Positions 28,078 through 36,761 of a stretch of 64,000 nt of DNA are shown here, one piece after another. The DNA is taken from contig JAFEMX010000012.1 of assembly GCA_016892645.1 (NCBI GenBank), positions 1 through 64,000 on the forward strand. Reading direction: 5' to 3'. The notes beneath the pieces were generated by a model. It worked only from the letters and a program-made list of their open reading frames with translations. It did no database searches and was not told the origin of the DNA. Both the position numbers and the translations under genes were made by a program. Within the stretch, counting starts at the first letter, position 1. Every line of letters starts with the position of its first letter. The stretch is from Micrococcaceae bacterium RIT 802. GTDB lineage: Bacteria > Actinomycetota > Actinomycetes > Actinomycetales > Micrococcaceae.

Positions 28078-28321
28078 TTATCCACAGGCGATGTGGAGAA
28101 CCTGTGGGCGACGCGGCGTGTTGTGTGCACAGACTGGGGACGAACCTGTGGATTACTTTCAAATAATGTTGTTAAAGTATGCCTGACTAGGCGTTATATG
28201 TGTGGATAAAGAATGGTGAAAATTCTTTTTTCCTCAACATTCAGGCCCTACTTGCAGGTTGCCAACTGCGGCGTGAGTATGCACACGGCGTTTATCCACA
28301 GACGGCAGGGCGTTGTCCACA
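28078..28321. promoter_or_regulatory. DnaA-box cluster with AT-rich segment upstream of dnaB
   Basis: Three exact TTATCCACA boxes occur at 28078-28086 (+), 28201-28209 (-) and 28292-28300 (+). The actinobacterial consensus TTGTCCACA is at 28313-28321 (+). One-mismatch boxes lie at 28092-28100 (-) and 28147-28155 (-). The 100 bp 28151-28250 are about 34% G+C, against roughly two-thirds in the surroundings, and contain runs such as AATTCTTTTTT. This is origin-like architecture, but dnaA and dnaN are absent, so a DnaA-titration or regulatory site, or a secondary origin-like locus, is more likely than the main oriC. Confidence 0.7.
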
Positions 28322-28419
28322 GACACGCCGCCGCCGGTGGATGGCTTTGACATCTGCCCCGAGCGGCAGGCCCGCGAGGCCGTCTTGCCGCCGCCTGGTC
28401 GCGCTGCGATACTGTCGCC

Positions 28420-28842
28420 ATGTCAGAGGCGAAAACGCGGCCGACGGACGTGGACCCACGCGGTTTCGTCGAGGCCCTAGAGCACCCCGTGCGGCGGGCC
28501 GACGGCCTCCTGCTGCTGGAATTGATGCAGGAGACGAGCGGACAGCCCCCGGTGATGTGGGGCCCGACGATCATCGGATTCGGCGCCTATCATTTCCGCT
28601 ACCCGACCGGCCGCGAAGGTGATGCGGCGGCCATCGGGTTTTCACCTCGCAAGGCCTCGCTCTCGCTGTACGGCCTCACGGCCGGCCCCGAAGCCGCCGA
28701 CCTGCTGGCCCGGCTCGGTAAGCACAAGGTGGGCGCCGCCTGCCTCTACATCAACAAGCTCGCCGACGTCGATCTGGGCGTGCTTCGGCAACTCATGGCG
28801 ACGGGCTACCGCCATGTGCTCACGGAGCTCCACCGGCCATGA
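28420..28842 (+). CDS. DUF1801 domain-containing protein
   Basis: A 140-residue protein of the DUF1801/YdhG-like fold. Conserved parts are RRADGLLLLELMQETSG, PPVMWGPTIIGFGAYHFRYP, GFSPRKASLSLYGL and KHKVGAACLYINKLADVDL near the end. It is a small soluble protein of unknown biochemical role found widely in bacteria. ATG 28420 lies in the shadow of the DnaA-box intergenic region, and the next gene follows 79 bp downstream. Confidence 0.82.
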   Translation: MSEAKTRPTDVDPRGFVEALEHPVRRADGLLLLELMQETSGQPPVMWGPTIIGFGAYHFRYPTGREGDAAAIGFSPRKASLSLYGLTAGPEAADLLARLGKHKVGAACLYINKLADVDLGVLRQLMATGYRHVLTELHRP

Positions 28843-28921
28843 CCCCCGTCCGCCGGCCCGTCCGGTGGCATGATGGAGACCAGCCCGCCGTGCCGCGGCG
28901 GCCAGGACCCCAGGAGGGGAC

Positions 28922-29368
28922 ATGTTGGACATCAACGGCGAGACACTGATCGTCCTCGTCATTGCGGTCGTGGCGATCCTTGCGGTGTTCGGCGCGCTCT
29001 CGTGGGTGTTCACGTCGCGGCCGGGCCACCAGGTCAACGAAGCGGACCAATATATAGCCCGGCTCAACGAGGCCGCCGCACGCCAACAGCAGCTGGAGGC
29101 CCAGAAGGCAGAGAAGATCAGGGCCGCAACGACCGCGCGGGCCGCCCGGGCCGCGAGCAGTTCACCACGGCGTACCGGGCAGAGCACCGGGGTCGGCCAC
29201 CCCGAACCGGCTGGCATGTCTGCCGGGCCGGGGAATCCCGACTATGAACGGGTCCTGCAGCTGGTGCGCAGCGGCAATCCGATCGCGGCCATGAAGAAGG
29301 TCAGACAGGACACCGGGATCGGCCTGGCGGAGGCGAAGCGGTACGTGGAGTCTTTGCGCGGGAAGTAG
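28922..29368 (+). CDS. Membrane-anchored protein with a ribosomal L7/L12 C-terminal-like domain
   Basis: A 148-residue protein. Residues about 8-30 form one transmembrane helix (TLIVLVIAVVAILAVFGAL). Residues about 45-105 are a charged, alanine-rich linker with a coiled-coil-like QQQLEAQKAEKI stretch. The last 40 residues (VLQLVRSGNPIAAMKKVRQD, then TGIGLAEAKRYVESL) match the C-terminal domain of L7/L12, the part that recruits translation GTPases. AGGAGG precedes ATG 28922. A membrane-tethered L7/L12-type domain near the ribosomal-protein operon is unusual; its role is unknown. It ends 12 bp from the convergent flavin reductase gene. Confidence 0.75.
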   Translation: MLDINGETLIVLVIAVVAILAVFGALSWVFTSRPGHQVNEADQYIARLNEAAARQQQLEAQKAEKIRAATTARAARAASSSPRRTGQSTGVGHPEPAGMSAGPGNPDYERVLQLVRSGNPIAAMKKVRQDTGIGLAEAKRYVESLRGK

Positions 29369-29380
29369 TTGCCCGGGACA

Positions 29381-29887
29381 TCAGGCGAAGGCCTCGGCCT
29401 TCAGCGTGCGGAATGCCGAGCCGTGGAAGACCAGGGGTGCGTGCACGCCGTCGTGGGTGGCATGCCCGTGGACGCGCAGCAGGACCACGTGGTGGTCCCC
29501 CGCCGGGATCTCCTGCTCGACGCTGCAATCGAGCCACAGGGCGGCCTCGTGGAGGAACAGCGCGCCGTCGTCGGTGGAATCCAACCGCAGTCCTGCGAAC
29601 CGGTCCCCGGACTTGGAGGCGATCTGACGGCAGACGCCCTCGTGGGCCTCGCCCAGGACCGAGACGCCGATCCTGCCCCCCTGGCGGACGATCGGCCAGG
29701 TCCGGGACGTGTTCTGCACCGCGAACATCACCAGGGGCGGGTCCATGGAGACCCCGACGGTGAACGAGGAGGCGACGATGCCCTGGGGTTCGCCGTCGAT
29801 GATGGTGCAGAGCGCGGCGATCCCCGAGGGGTGCAGGGCGAAGGCCTGGCGAAGCGCGTCGGGTTCAAGATCGGTGGACAGTGTCAT
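29381..29887 (-). CDS. Flavin reductase family protein (FMN-binding split barrel)
   Basis: A 168-residue protein of the HpaC/RutF-like flavin reductase family, which supplies reduced FMN or FAD to monooxygenases. It has FALHPSGIAALCTI, the FMN-binding strand GIVASSFTVGVSMDPPLVMF (about 47-66), FAGLRLDS, and the late GDHHVVLLRVHG motif with the NADH-site His. ATG 29887 has GGAGG 8 bp upstream; a frame extending 35 codons further lacks family similarity. No partner monooxygenase is in the window. Confidence 0.83.
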   Translation of the reverse strand: MTLSTDLEPDALRQAFALHPSGIAALCTIIDGEPQGIVASSFTVGVSMDPPLVMFAVQNTSRTWPIVRQGGRIGVSVLGEAHEGVCRQIASKSGDRFAGLRLDSTDDGALFLHEAALWLDCSVEQEIPAGDHHVVLLRVHGHATHDGVHAPLVFHGSAFRTLKAEAFA

Positions 29888-30062
29888 CTGCTCTACCTCC
29901 GGCGTAGGGCACACCAACAGGCCCGGGGCCGCGCTGGGTGTGCGGTACTTGCCATCCGGGGGCCCGGACGGCCGAATCATCACCTGGAGCACCCCACTAC
30001 CGTGAGAGGGTTGCCGGCCAACGAGCCAGGGCTTGAATGTTGACGCTCTTGATTCACCAACT

Positions 30063-30092
30063 ACGCTAAGCGTGCCGGTCCACGTCCGTCAA
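30063..30092 (-). promoter_or_regulatory. Possible promoter of the flavin reductase gene
   Basis: Minus-strand TTGACG (30087-30092) and a -10-like TAGCGT (30063-30068) are 18 bp apart, about 175 bp from the start codon. The remaining bases 29888-30165 show no other feature. Confidence 0.35.
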
Positions 30093-30165
30093 AGGTGCAC
30101 GCAACATTTCGCAAGGTGTCGTCCCTCGCGCCCACCTGCGGCGACCCGGAGGCACCGTTAACGTG

Positions 30166-30203
30166 CCGAGGGGCCCCGCGCTGGATAGCGCGGGGCCCCT
30201 CGG
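30166..30203 (-). terminator. Terminator of the rpsF-ssb-rpsR-rplI operon
   Basis: A 17-bp perfect stem (CCGAGGGGCCCCGCGCT with its complement) and loop GGAT lie about 55 bp after the rplI stop. Confidence 0.8.
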
Positions 30204-30256
30204 GTGCACGGTCTCCGGTTTCCGCCCGTCGGGCGGTCGCCGGTGATGCGTGGTGG

Positions 30257-30712
30257 CTACTTCTTCGCGGGGACGACCTGCAGGTCGATGGTCGCGGAGA
30301 CGTCCTCGTGCAGACGAACCGTTGCCTGGTAGTTGCCGGTCGACTTGATGTGCTCGGGGATCTCCACCGTGCGCTTGTCGATCGAACCGAGACCTGCGGC
30401 CTCGACGGCGTTGGCGATGTCAACGGTCTTGACGGTGCCGAACAGGCGTCCGCCCTGGCCCGCCTTGACCGTGATCTTCACCGGCTGGGAACCCAGCTTG
30501 GTGGCCAGTGCCTGGGCATCCTCGAGGGACGCGACGGCGCGGGCGGTGCGGGCGGCCCTGATGGACTCGACCTGCTTCTCGCCCCCCTTGGTCCAGGTCA
30601 GTGCGAAGCCGCGGGGCAACAGGTAGTTACGTGCGTAACCGTCCTTCACCTCGACAACTTCGCCGGCGGTGCCGAGACCGGTTACTTCGTGGGTCAGAAT
30701 GAGCTTTGCCAT
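30257..30712 (-). CDS. rplI: 50S ribosomal protein bL9
   Basis: A 151-residue ribosomal protein binding 23S rRNA. The N-terminal domain has [14 protein letters not shown], then [20 protein letters not shown], the bL9 signature. A long connecting helix and the C-terminal domain follow, with [16 protein letters not shown]. It starts 16 bp after rpsR in the conserved four-gene operon. Confidence 0.97.
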   Translation of the reverse strand: MAKLILTHEVTGLGTAGEVVEVKDGYARNYLLPRGFALTWTKGGEKQVESIRAARTARAVASLEDAQALATKLGSQPVKITVKAGQGGRLFGTVKTVDIANAVEAAGLGSIDKRTVEIPEHIKSTGNYQATVRLHEDVSATIDLQVVPAKK

Positions 30713-30727
30713 GGTGTTATCCCTTCC

Positions 30728-30967
30728 TTAGCCGCGGCCAGCGCCGGAGTAAGGCAGCAGGGCAACTTCGCGCGCGTTCTTGATGGCCTGGGCGATCTTG
30801 CGCTGCTCCTGGACGGAGACGCCGGTCACGCGACGGGCACGGATCTTTCCGCGGTCGGAAATGAACTTGCGCAGCAATGCGACGTCCTTGTAGTCGATGA
30901 CGGTGATGTCAGCGGCCTTCAAGGGATTGGACTTTGGTTTGGGCTTACGGAGTTCAGCCTTAGCCAT
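30728..30967 (-). CDS. rpsR: 30S ribosomal protein bS18
   Basis: A 79-residue protein with the signature [20 protein letters not shown] (about 25-44) and [20 protein letters not shown]. It contains no cysteines, so it is the zinc-independent form. It binds S6 in the 30S platform; the S6 gene rpsF is in the same operon. Confidence 0.96.
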   Translation of the reverse strand: MAKAELRKPKPKSNPLKAADITVIDYKDVALLRKFISDRGKIRARRVTGVSVQEQRKIAQAIKNAREVALLPYSGAGRG

Positions 30968-31035
30968 CGTGGAGCTCCTTTATCTAGTGGAGCCCGCAGA
31001 ATTCTTCTGCGGGATGGTGAATAAATGGTGGTGCT

Positions 31036-31620
31036 TTAGAAAGGCGGTTCGTCGGATCCGCCGGAGTTGCCCCATCCCCCGCTATTGGAGGAGGAAGAGG
31101 AGGACCAGGGGTCCTCGGCCGGAGCATTCCAGGAGCCGCCGCTGTTTCCGCCGGAGTTGCCTCCGCCGAATCCACCGTTGCCGCCCTGGTTTCCGCCGCC
31201 GCCGAAGTTCCCTCCGGCATTGCCGCCGCCGAATCCACCTCCACCCGAGTTGTTGCGCTGGGTGCGGGTGACCTTGGCGGAGGCGTAACGCAGCGAGGGG
31301 CCGATCTCGTCGGCCTCCAGCTCCATGACGGTGCGCTTCTCGCCTTCCTTGGTTTCGAAGGAACGCGACTTCAGCCGACCCTGGGCGATGACTCGCATGC
31401 CCTTGGTCAGTGTTTCGGCGACATTCTCGGCAGCCTCGCGCCACACCGATGCACGGAGGAACAGCGTTTCGCCGTCCTTCCACTCGTTGGTCTGGCGGTC
31501 GAAGGTCCGAGGGGTCGACGCGATGGTGAAGTTCGCCACCGCCGAGCCCGACGGGGTGAAACGCAGTTCCGGATCAGCGGTGAGATTTCCGATGACCGTG
31601 ATGACGGTTTCGCCTGCCAT
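31036..31620 (-). CDS. ssb: Single-stranded DNA-binding protein
   Basis: A 194-residue SSB. The OB fold (1-115) begins [20 protein letters not shown] and includes [17 protein letters not shown], then [20 protein letters not shown]. The C-terminal half is a glycine/asparagine-rich low-complexity linker (31080-31260 appears repetitive for this reason), ending in the conserved acidic tip SDEPPF that recruits repair proteins. It lies between rpsF and rpsR as in most actinobacteria. Confidence 0.97.
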   Translation of the reverse strand: MAGETVITVIGNLTADPELRFTPSGSAVANFTIASTPRTFDRQTNEWKDGETLFLRASVWREAAENVAETLTKGMRVIAQGRLKSRSFETKEGEKRTVMELEADEIGPSLRYASAKVTRTQRNNSGGGGFGGGNAGGNFGGGGNQGGNGGFGGGNSGGNSGGSWNAPAEDPWSSSSSSNSGGWGNSGGSDEPPF

Positions 31621-31661
31621 GGTGCCTCCTAGAGTCGGTTTCTACGAATGCTCGCGGCAGA

Positions 31662-31967
31662 CTACTCTGCTGCGACCTTCTGGTCTTCCGGACGGATGAT
31701 CTTGGTGCGCAGGATCGTCTCATTGAGCGACAGCTGGCGGTCAAGTTCCGCGGAAGTGGCCGGGGTAGCGGTGAAGGTGACCACCGCGTAGATGGCTTCT
31801 GCCTTCTTCTTGATTTCGTAGGCCAACCGGCGGCGGCCCCAGATATCAACGTTGTCGACGGTGCCACCGTCGTTGCGGACGACATCGAGGAACTTGCCAA
31901 GAGTCGGTTCCACGGTACGCTCGTCGACCTCGGGGTCGATCAGTACCATCAGTTCGTATGCACGCAT
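31662..31967 (-). CDS. rpsF: 30S ribosomal protein bS6
   Basis: A 101-residue protein starting [16 protein letters not shown], with [20 protein letters not shown], the S6 signature. ATG 31967 has an ideal AAAGGAGGTG ribosome site. It is the first gene of rpsF-ssb-rpsR-rplI. The frame continues upstream past the start, but nothing there is conserved. No defined leader structure was identified in 31968-32213. Confidence 0.96.
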   Translation of the reverse strand: MRAYELMVLIDPEVDERTVEPTLGKFLDVVRNDGGTVDNVDIWGRRRLAYEIKKKAEAIYAVVTFTATPATSAELDRQLSLNETILRTKIIRPEDQKVAAE

Positions 31968-32171
31968 GTGAACCCACCTCCTTTGGGCTAAACGGTCACG
32001 GTCTTTCCGTAACAGGAGGTTCTGTGCGTTGGCCGCGGTCGCTTCAGGGGTCAGAAACGACACAAACAGCCTGAGCCATCCTACCCGATGCCGGTTCACC
32101 CACCCTAACCGGCTCTGGCGCGGGCGCCGAGGGGCCCGGGCGGCTTGTGGACGAACCCCCGCGGCGACACC

Positions 32172-32196
32172 GGAACGGCGCGGGTCCCGCCGTTCC
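32172..32196 (-). terminator. Hairpin after the acyltransferase gene
   Basis: Stem GGAACGGCG / CGCCGTTCC with a 7-base loop begins 18 bp past the stop of the acyltransferase. It has no T-run, so efficiency is uncertain. Confidence 0.45.
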
Positions 32197-32213
32197 CCTT
32201 CACCTCATAGCGT

Positions 32214-34346
32214 CTAGAGACCGGCCTGCCGGTCCAGTCCGCCGTCGCGCAGCGCCTGCGACATCTGCTGCTCGAACTCCGGGGCGAGGGTGGCCATGTA
32301 CGTGTCCGAGATGTGGTTCTGGTCGCGGTAGACCAGCACGTTCCCGACCACCGCCGGGCAGAGCTTCTGCGTGCAAAACTGGTCGGTGAAATCCATCAGG
32401 GCCAGCCGGGGGTCGGCGTCGTGGGCCGCGGCGATCCAGTCGTCGTTGGACAGGGCCTCGTCCCGGTCCTTTCCGCACTGGCGTAGCTTGTCGGCATGCT
32501 TGGCCACGCAATCGCGCGCCAGGGGGTCCTGGCTGGGGTTGGGGGTGTCACGGACGAGGACGACCTGCTTGCCGGAATCCTGTACCTGGCTCCAGTAGTC
32601 GACGGCTCCCTCTGCCGCGGCCTTGCCGCCGCCCTTGAACTCGGCTCCGGTCCAGCCGGCGATGAACACCGCGTCGATGTCCGGTGCCTTGACCAGGTCG
32701 TCCAGCCGGCCCTTGTTCGCATCGACGCAGTCGATGTGCCCCGCCTTTTGGGCCGTTCGCACGGCCCCGGTGAAGGCGCAGGAATTCTTCAGGTGGGTGA
32801 CGATCCTCCAGTTGTGCTTGGTGGCCAGGGGCTCCAGGGCCTTCCACCATTGGGTGGCGTGGGAGTCCCCGACGAGGGCGATGGTGAAGTCGGCGTCCTT
32901 CTTCGACGCCCCGAACTCACACATGTGGGACGTCTTCGCACCACCACTGGCAACGCAGGAACCCAAATCGGGGTAGTCCTTGTTCGCGGTCGCCGGAGTG
33001 GGGATGATCTGGTGGTTGTCCGACGCGAACGCCGCCCCGGTGGCGATGGAGGCCGCCCCGAATCCTTCGGGCGGCGAGGTCACGAGCTGCTGGACCTCCC
33101 CCTTCTCCGCGGCGACGACCTGTTGCTGGCCCAGGCTCGGGACCAGGGAGATGGCGGCGGCCAGGGCCACTGCCGCGGCGCCCATGGCCAGGGCGCGGAC
33201 GTTGCTGTGGGCCAGCGGACGCCAGGTCCGGGCCGGGGTTTCGATGAACCGGTAGCTCAGCCAGGCGGCGACGAGGCTGATGCCCAGCAATCCGGCGCTC
33301 TCCACCGGACGGGGTTCCTGGTCGCCGATGAGGATGAAGAACGTAAGGATCGGCCAGTGCCACAAGTAGAGGGAATACGAGGCGTTGCCGGTCCATTGGA
33401 TCGCCGGGTGGTCGCTAAGCCAGTTCAGGCTCAGCGGCCCGGAGGTCCGCCCGGCCAGGATGACGGCCGCGGTGCCCAGCACCGGCAGCGCCGCGGAGTA
33501 GCCCGGGAAGGGGGTTGCGCCGTCGTACCTGATCACCGCATAGCCGATGGCCGCCAACCCGGCCAGGGCCAGGAGCGAACGGACACCCGGGGACGCCAGC
33601 ATGCGGGGTACGCGTTCTGGCCGTCCATCCGCGCGACCGGCCATCGCGACGGCCAGCAGCCCGCCGATGCCCAGTTCCCACATGCGGGTGGGTGTGACGA
33701 AGTAGGCCGCAGGATCCCCGGCGGCGGTCATCCACATGCTGCAGCCCAGGGAGGCGAGGGTGACGATGCCGAAGAAGGCCAGCAGCATCGGCCGCAGGTT
33801 CCGGGTTCCCGACATCCTCCGGCCCTCGCGGATCCCGGCGCGGCCCAGGAGCAATGCGGCCACCACGAGCAGCGGCCAGACCAGGTAGAACTGCTCCTCG
33901 ACCCCGAGGGACCAGAAGTGCTGCAGGGCAGTCGGCGGGTTCTCCGCCGCGAGGTAGTCGACCGAGTCGGCAGCCAAAACCCAGTTCTGCACGGAGAAGA
34001 CCGAGGCCAGGGCCTGTTGGCCGATGGTCCCCCATTGGGTGACCGGGGCGAGGGCCAACGTGCCGACGACGACGGCGGCGATGGCCACCAGGGCGGCGGG
34101 CAGGATGCGCCGGACGCGGCCCGCCCAGAACCCGGGCAGGCTGATGCGCCCCTCGCGTCGGGCCTCGCGCACCAGGTGCCCGGTGATCAGGAAGCCCGAG
34201 ATCACGAAGAACACGTCAACGCCCACGAACCCGCCGGGCACCACCCGCGGTTCCAGGTGGTACGCGACGACGACCAGGACCGCCAGGGCGCGCAGGGCCT
34301 GGACTTCCGGAAGGAACCTACGCGGTGTGACCGACTGCGAACTCAT
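32214..34346 (-). CDS. Acyltransferase-3/SGNH hydrolase fusion (OafA/YrhL type)
   Basis: A 710-residue surface-polysaccharide O-acyltransferase. Residues about 8-375 form the acyltransferase-3 membrane domain with about 10 helices: RRFLPEVQALRALAVLVVVA, GFVGVDVFFVISGFLITGHL and FWSLGVEEQFYLVWPLLVV are hallmark motifs, with the catalytic His in the first block. After helix 11 an extracytoplasmic SGNH domain (about 480-705) has the Ser block VGDSHATQWW and the C-terminal Asp/His block (DQNHIS). It would acetylate a cell-wall or capsular glycan, perhaps the sialic-acid-type glycan encoded at 43,700-50,700 (inference). ATG 34346 is used; a GTG lies four codons earlier. Confidence 0.88.
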   Translation of the reverse strand: MSSQSVTPRRFLPEVQALRALAVLVVVAYHLEPRVVPGGFVGVDVFFVISGFLITGHLVREARREGRISLPGFWAGRVRRILPAALVAIAAVVVGTLALAPVTQWGTIGQQALASVFSVQNWVLAADSVDYLAAENPPTALQHFWSLGVEEQFYLVWPLLVVAALLLGRAGIREGRRMSGTRNLRPMLLAFFGIVTLASLGCSMWMTAAGDPAAYFVTPTRMWELGIGGLLAVAMAGRADGRPERVPRMLASPGVRSLLALAGLAAIGYAVIRYDGATPFPGYSAALPVLGTAAVILAGRTSGPLSLNWLSDHPAIQWTGNASYSLYLWHWPILTFFILIGDQEPRPVESAGLLGISLVAAWLSYRFIETPARTWRPLAHSNVRALAMGAAAVALAAAISLVPSLGQQQVVAAEKGEVQQLVTSPPEGFGAASIATGAAFASDNHQIIPTPATANKDYPDLGSCVASGGAKTSHMCEFGASKKDADFTIALVGDSHATQWWKALEPLATKHNWRIVTHLKNSCAFTGAVRTAQKAGHIDCVDANKGRLDDLVKAPDIDAVFIAGWTGAEFKGGGKAAAEGAVDYWSQVQDSGKQVVLVRDTPNPSQDPLARDCVAKHADKLRQCGKDRDEALSNDDWIAAAHDADPRLALMDFTDQFCTQKLCPAVVGNVLVYRDQNHISDTYMATLAPEFEQQMSQALRDGGLDRQAGL

Positions 34347-34448
34347 GCCCGAGAGCACACCACGCCCAGGTGAAGCGACGGTTAAGGGCGGGTGGATGTC
34401 GTGTGGCGATCCGCCGTGCAGGTCTTCCTCGTCCCGTCGACCGACGGG

Positions 34449-35750
34449 TCAGGCCGCGAAGAAGCCTTCGGCGACACGGGACAGGCGCAGCGGGTCCTCC
34501 ACGGCGCACATTTCGCGGGCCGAGTGCATCGAGAGCAGGGCGATGCCCACGTCCACGGTGCGGATCCCCAGGCGGGTGGCCGTCAACGGGCCGATTGTCG
34601 AACCGCAGGGCATGACGTTGTTGGAGACGAACTCTTGGTAGGGGACGTCGGCCGCGGCGCACAGGCGCGCCCAGAGCCCGGCACCGACGGCGTCGGTGGT
34701 GTAGCGCTGGTTGGCGTTGATCTTCAGCAACGGGCCGCCGCCGAGCACGGGGCGGTTGGCCGGATCGTGGCGTTCGGGGTAGTTCGGGTGGACGGCGTGC
34801 CCGGCATCGGCCGAGACGCAGACGGATGCGGCATAGGAGCGGGCGCGTTCCTGGACCCCGCCACCGGCGGCGTCGACGATGCGTTCGAGCACGTCCTGCA
34901 GGAACGGCCCGGAGGCCCCGGAGCGGGAGGCCGAGCCGACCTCCTCGTGGTCGAAGGCCGCCATGACCGCGATGTGGCGTGCCCCGTCGTCGTTCCCGGT
35001 GCCGGAAAGACGCCGGGCATGCGCGATGAGCGCGGCGAGCGAGGCGTGCACTGACGAAAGGTTGTCCAGGCGCGGGGAGGCGAGGAATTCGCCGTTGGCG
35101 CCGAAGACCTCGGGCTCCTGCGCGATGGTGGTGACGATGTCGTACCCGTCGATGCGCGCCGGATCGACGCCGGCGTCCGCGGCCAGCACGGCGAGCAGAT
35201 CGGCCTCGGAGGGATTGCCCAGGCCCCACACCGGGTGCATGTGCTGCTGCTTGTCCAGGGCCAGGCCGTCGTTGACCGCGCGGTCCAGGTGGATCGCCAG
35301 CTGGGGGAAGCGCAGCAGCGGACCGGTGCGCACCAGGTGCTCGGCCCCGTCGTCGGTGACCAGGCGGCCGGAGAGGATGAGTTCGCGGTCGAGCCAGGAG
35401 TTCAGCAACGGCCCCCCGTAGACCTCCACGCCGGCCTGCAGCCAGCCCTCGCGGCCCGTGGTCGGCTTGGGCTTGAGCTTGAATCCGGGCGAATCGGTGT
35501 GGGAGCCGAGGATGTGGAATCCGGTCGTGGCCGTCGCCCCGGCCGGGACGTACCAGGCGATCACGGCGCCGTCGCGCACGATGTAGTGGCCCCCCGGCGC
35601 CGCGTCCCAGGCGTCGGCCTCGGCCTGCCCGGAGAATCCCGCGGCCTCCAGGCGGCGGGCGACCTCGGCTGCGGCGTGGAAGCTGGAGGGCGATGCCGCG
35701 ACGAAGCTGCCCAGGTCCTTGACGTATTCCAGTGCGTTCGGCGTGGTCAT
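34449..35750 (-). CDS. apeB: M18 family aminopeptidase
   Basis: A 433-residue dizinc metallopeptidase of the aspartyl-aminopeptidase family, releasing N-terminal acidic or neutral residues. Zinc-site motifs are LGSHTDSPGFKLKP (first His), FGANGEFLASPRLDNLSSV, AAFDHEEVGSASRSGASGP (catalytic Glu and zinc Glu) and the final LLSMHSAREMC (last His). ATG 35750 is chosen because GAGG lies 6 bp upstream; ATG 35756 is also possible. Length is typical (about 430). Confidence 0.92.
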   Translation of the reverse strand: MTTPNALEYVKDLGSFVAASPSSFHAAAEVARRLEAAGFSGQAEADAWDAAPGGHYIVRDGAVIAWYVPAGATATTGFHILGSHTDSPGFKLKPKPTTGREGWLQAGVEVYGGPLLNSWLDRELILSGRLVTDDGAEHLVRTGPLLRFPQLAIHLDRAVNDGLALDKQQHMHPVWGLGNPSEADLLAVLAADAGVDPARIDGYDIVTTIAQEPEVFGANGEFLASPRLDNLSSVHASLAALIAHARRLSGTGNDDGARHIAVMAAFDHEEVGSASRSGASGPFLQDVLERIVDAAGGGVQERARSYAASVCVSADAGHAVHPNYPERHDPANRPVLGGGPLLKINANQRYTTDAVGAGLWARLCAAADVPYQEFVSNNVMPCGSTIGPLTATRLGIRTVDVGIALLSMHSAREMCAVEDPLRLSRVAEGFFAA

Positions 35751-35784
35751 GCCCATCCTCGTGTGTGCGTCTGCGGTCCGCGAT

Positions 35785-35970
35785 TCAGCCGCGGCTTCTG
35801 CCATTCCACCCGCCGTGGCGGTAAACGGCAAATGCCACGGCCGCCACGCCAAGCCCCATCAGCACCGGCCCGGCCAGCATCTGGTGCAGCACGACGGCCA
35901 GGAACGCCCCGGAGGCGATGAGCACCACGGCCAGCAGGAACCACGGGTTGCGGAGGAATTCGATGTTCAT
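35785..35970 (-). CDS. Small two-helix membrane protein downstream of a two-component system
   Basis: A 61-residue protein with two hydrophobic stretches (FLLAVVLIASGAFLAVVL, about 11-28, and GPVLMGLGVAAVAFAVY, about 34-50) and a basic tail. ATG 35970 lies 8 bp after the response regulator stop, so it is probably cotranscribed. I do not recognise a family. It may be an accessory or feedback protein of the sensor kinase (inference), or an unrelated small membrane protein. Confidence 0.6.
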   Translation of the reverse strand: MNIEFLRNPWFLLAVVLIASGAFLAVVLHQMLAGPVLMGLGVAAVAFAVYRHGGWNGRSRG

Positions 35971-35978
35971 GATGCGGC

Positions 35979-36761
35979 CTAGTAGTCCAACCCCTGGCTG
36001 GGCACCACCAGGCCGGTCTCGTAGGCGTAGACCACGGCCTGCACGCGGTCGCGCAGGTGCAGCTTGGTCAGGATCCGCCGCACGTGGGTCTTGACCGTGG
36101 CCTCGGAGAGGAAGAACCGATGGGCGATCTCGGCGTTGGAGAGGCCTTCGGACATCGCGCCGAGGACCTCGAGCTCCCGGGGCGTCAGGTCCTGCAGGAG
36201 GGGGTCCCGTTCCGTCACGACGGGTGCCGACGCGGGCGGTCGCGTGGTGGCCCCGCCCGTGCCGGTTCCGGCACCGTCCGCCGTCGGGCCGGGTCGGCGG
36301 ACGTAGGTTTCCAGCAGGCGGGCCGTGATCCGCGGTGCCACCACGGCGTCGCCGCTGGCGACCAACCGGACGGCGTTGACCAGGTCGGCGGGCGCGACGT
36401 CCTTGAGCAGGAACGCCGAGGCGCCGGCCTGCAGGCCCGCAAACGCGTATTCGTCCAGGTCGAACGTGGTCAGGATGATGATCTTTGCACACGGGACGGC
36501 CTCGGCGATGCGGCGGGTGGCCTCGATGCCGTCCACCTTGGGCATGCGCACGTCCATGAGCACGACATCGGGGGCGGATTCGATCGCCAGGGCCACGCCC
36601 TCCTCCCCATCGGAGGCCTCCCCGACGATGGTCAGGTCCTCCTCGCCCTCGAGGATGAGCCGGAACCCCATGCGCAGCAGGGGCTGGTCGTCGACCAGCA
36701 GGATGCTGATCGGGTCGCCTGGCTGGCGTTCGTGCTCCGCTGCCGGTGCTGGGTCGTTCAT
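35979..36761 (-). CDS. NarL/LuxR-type response regulator
   Basis: A 260-residue regulator. The receiver domain (about 18-135) has DDQPLLRMGF, the phospho-acceptor Asp in VVLMDVRMPKVDG and the Lys in FLLKDVAPADLV. A 40-residue Gly/Thr/Pro-rich linker precedes the LuxR helix-turn-helix (about 190-250: LTPRELEVLGAMSEGLSNAE). Its ATG overlaps the kinase stop by 4 bp (ATGA). It acts with the kinase encoded just upstream. Confidence 0.92.
   Translation of the reverse strand: MNDPAPAAEHERQPGDPISILLVDDQPLLRMGFRLILEGEEDLTIVGEASDGEEGVALAIESAPDVVLMDVRMPKVDGIEATRRIAEAVPCAKIIILTTFDLDEYAFAGLQAGASAFLLKDVAPADLVNAVRLVASGDAVVAPRITARLLETYVRRPGPTADGAGTGTGGATTRPPASAPVVTERDPLLQDLTPRELEVLGAMSEGLSNAEIAHRFFLSEATVKTHVRRILTKLHLRDRVQAVVYAYETGLVVPSQGLDY

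Noticed and set aside
28078-28321. Calling the DnaA-box cluster the chromosomal oriC.
   Set aside because: dnaA, dnaN, recF and rpmH/rnpA are not adjacent, and conserved gene order (trxBA at the right) predicts the main origin beyond base 64000.
31080-31260. Repetitive GGA/CCG-rich stretch that looks like a tandem repeat or CRISPR-like region.
   Set aside because: It encodes the Gly/Asn-rich low-complexity linker of SSB. Repeats are irregular and no spacer structure exists.
31968-32213. A ribosomal-protein leader RNA (S6:S18-binding type) upstream of rpsF.
   Set aside because: I could not draw the required structure or find the conserved bulge; only an ideal Shine-Dalgarno is clear.
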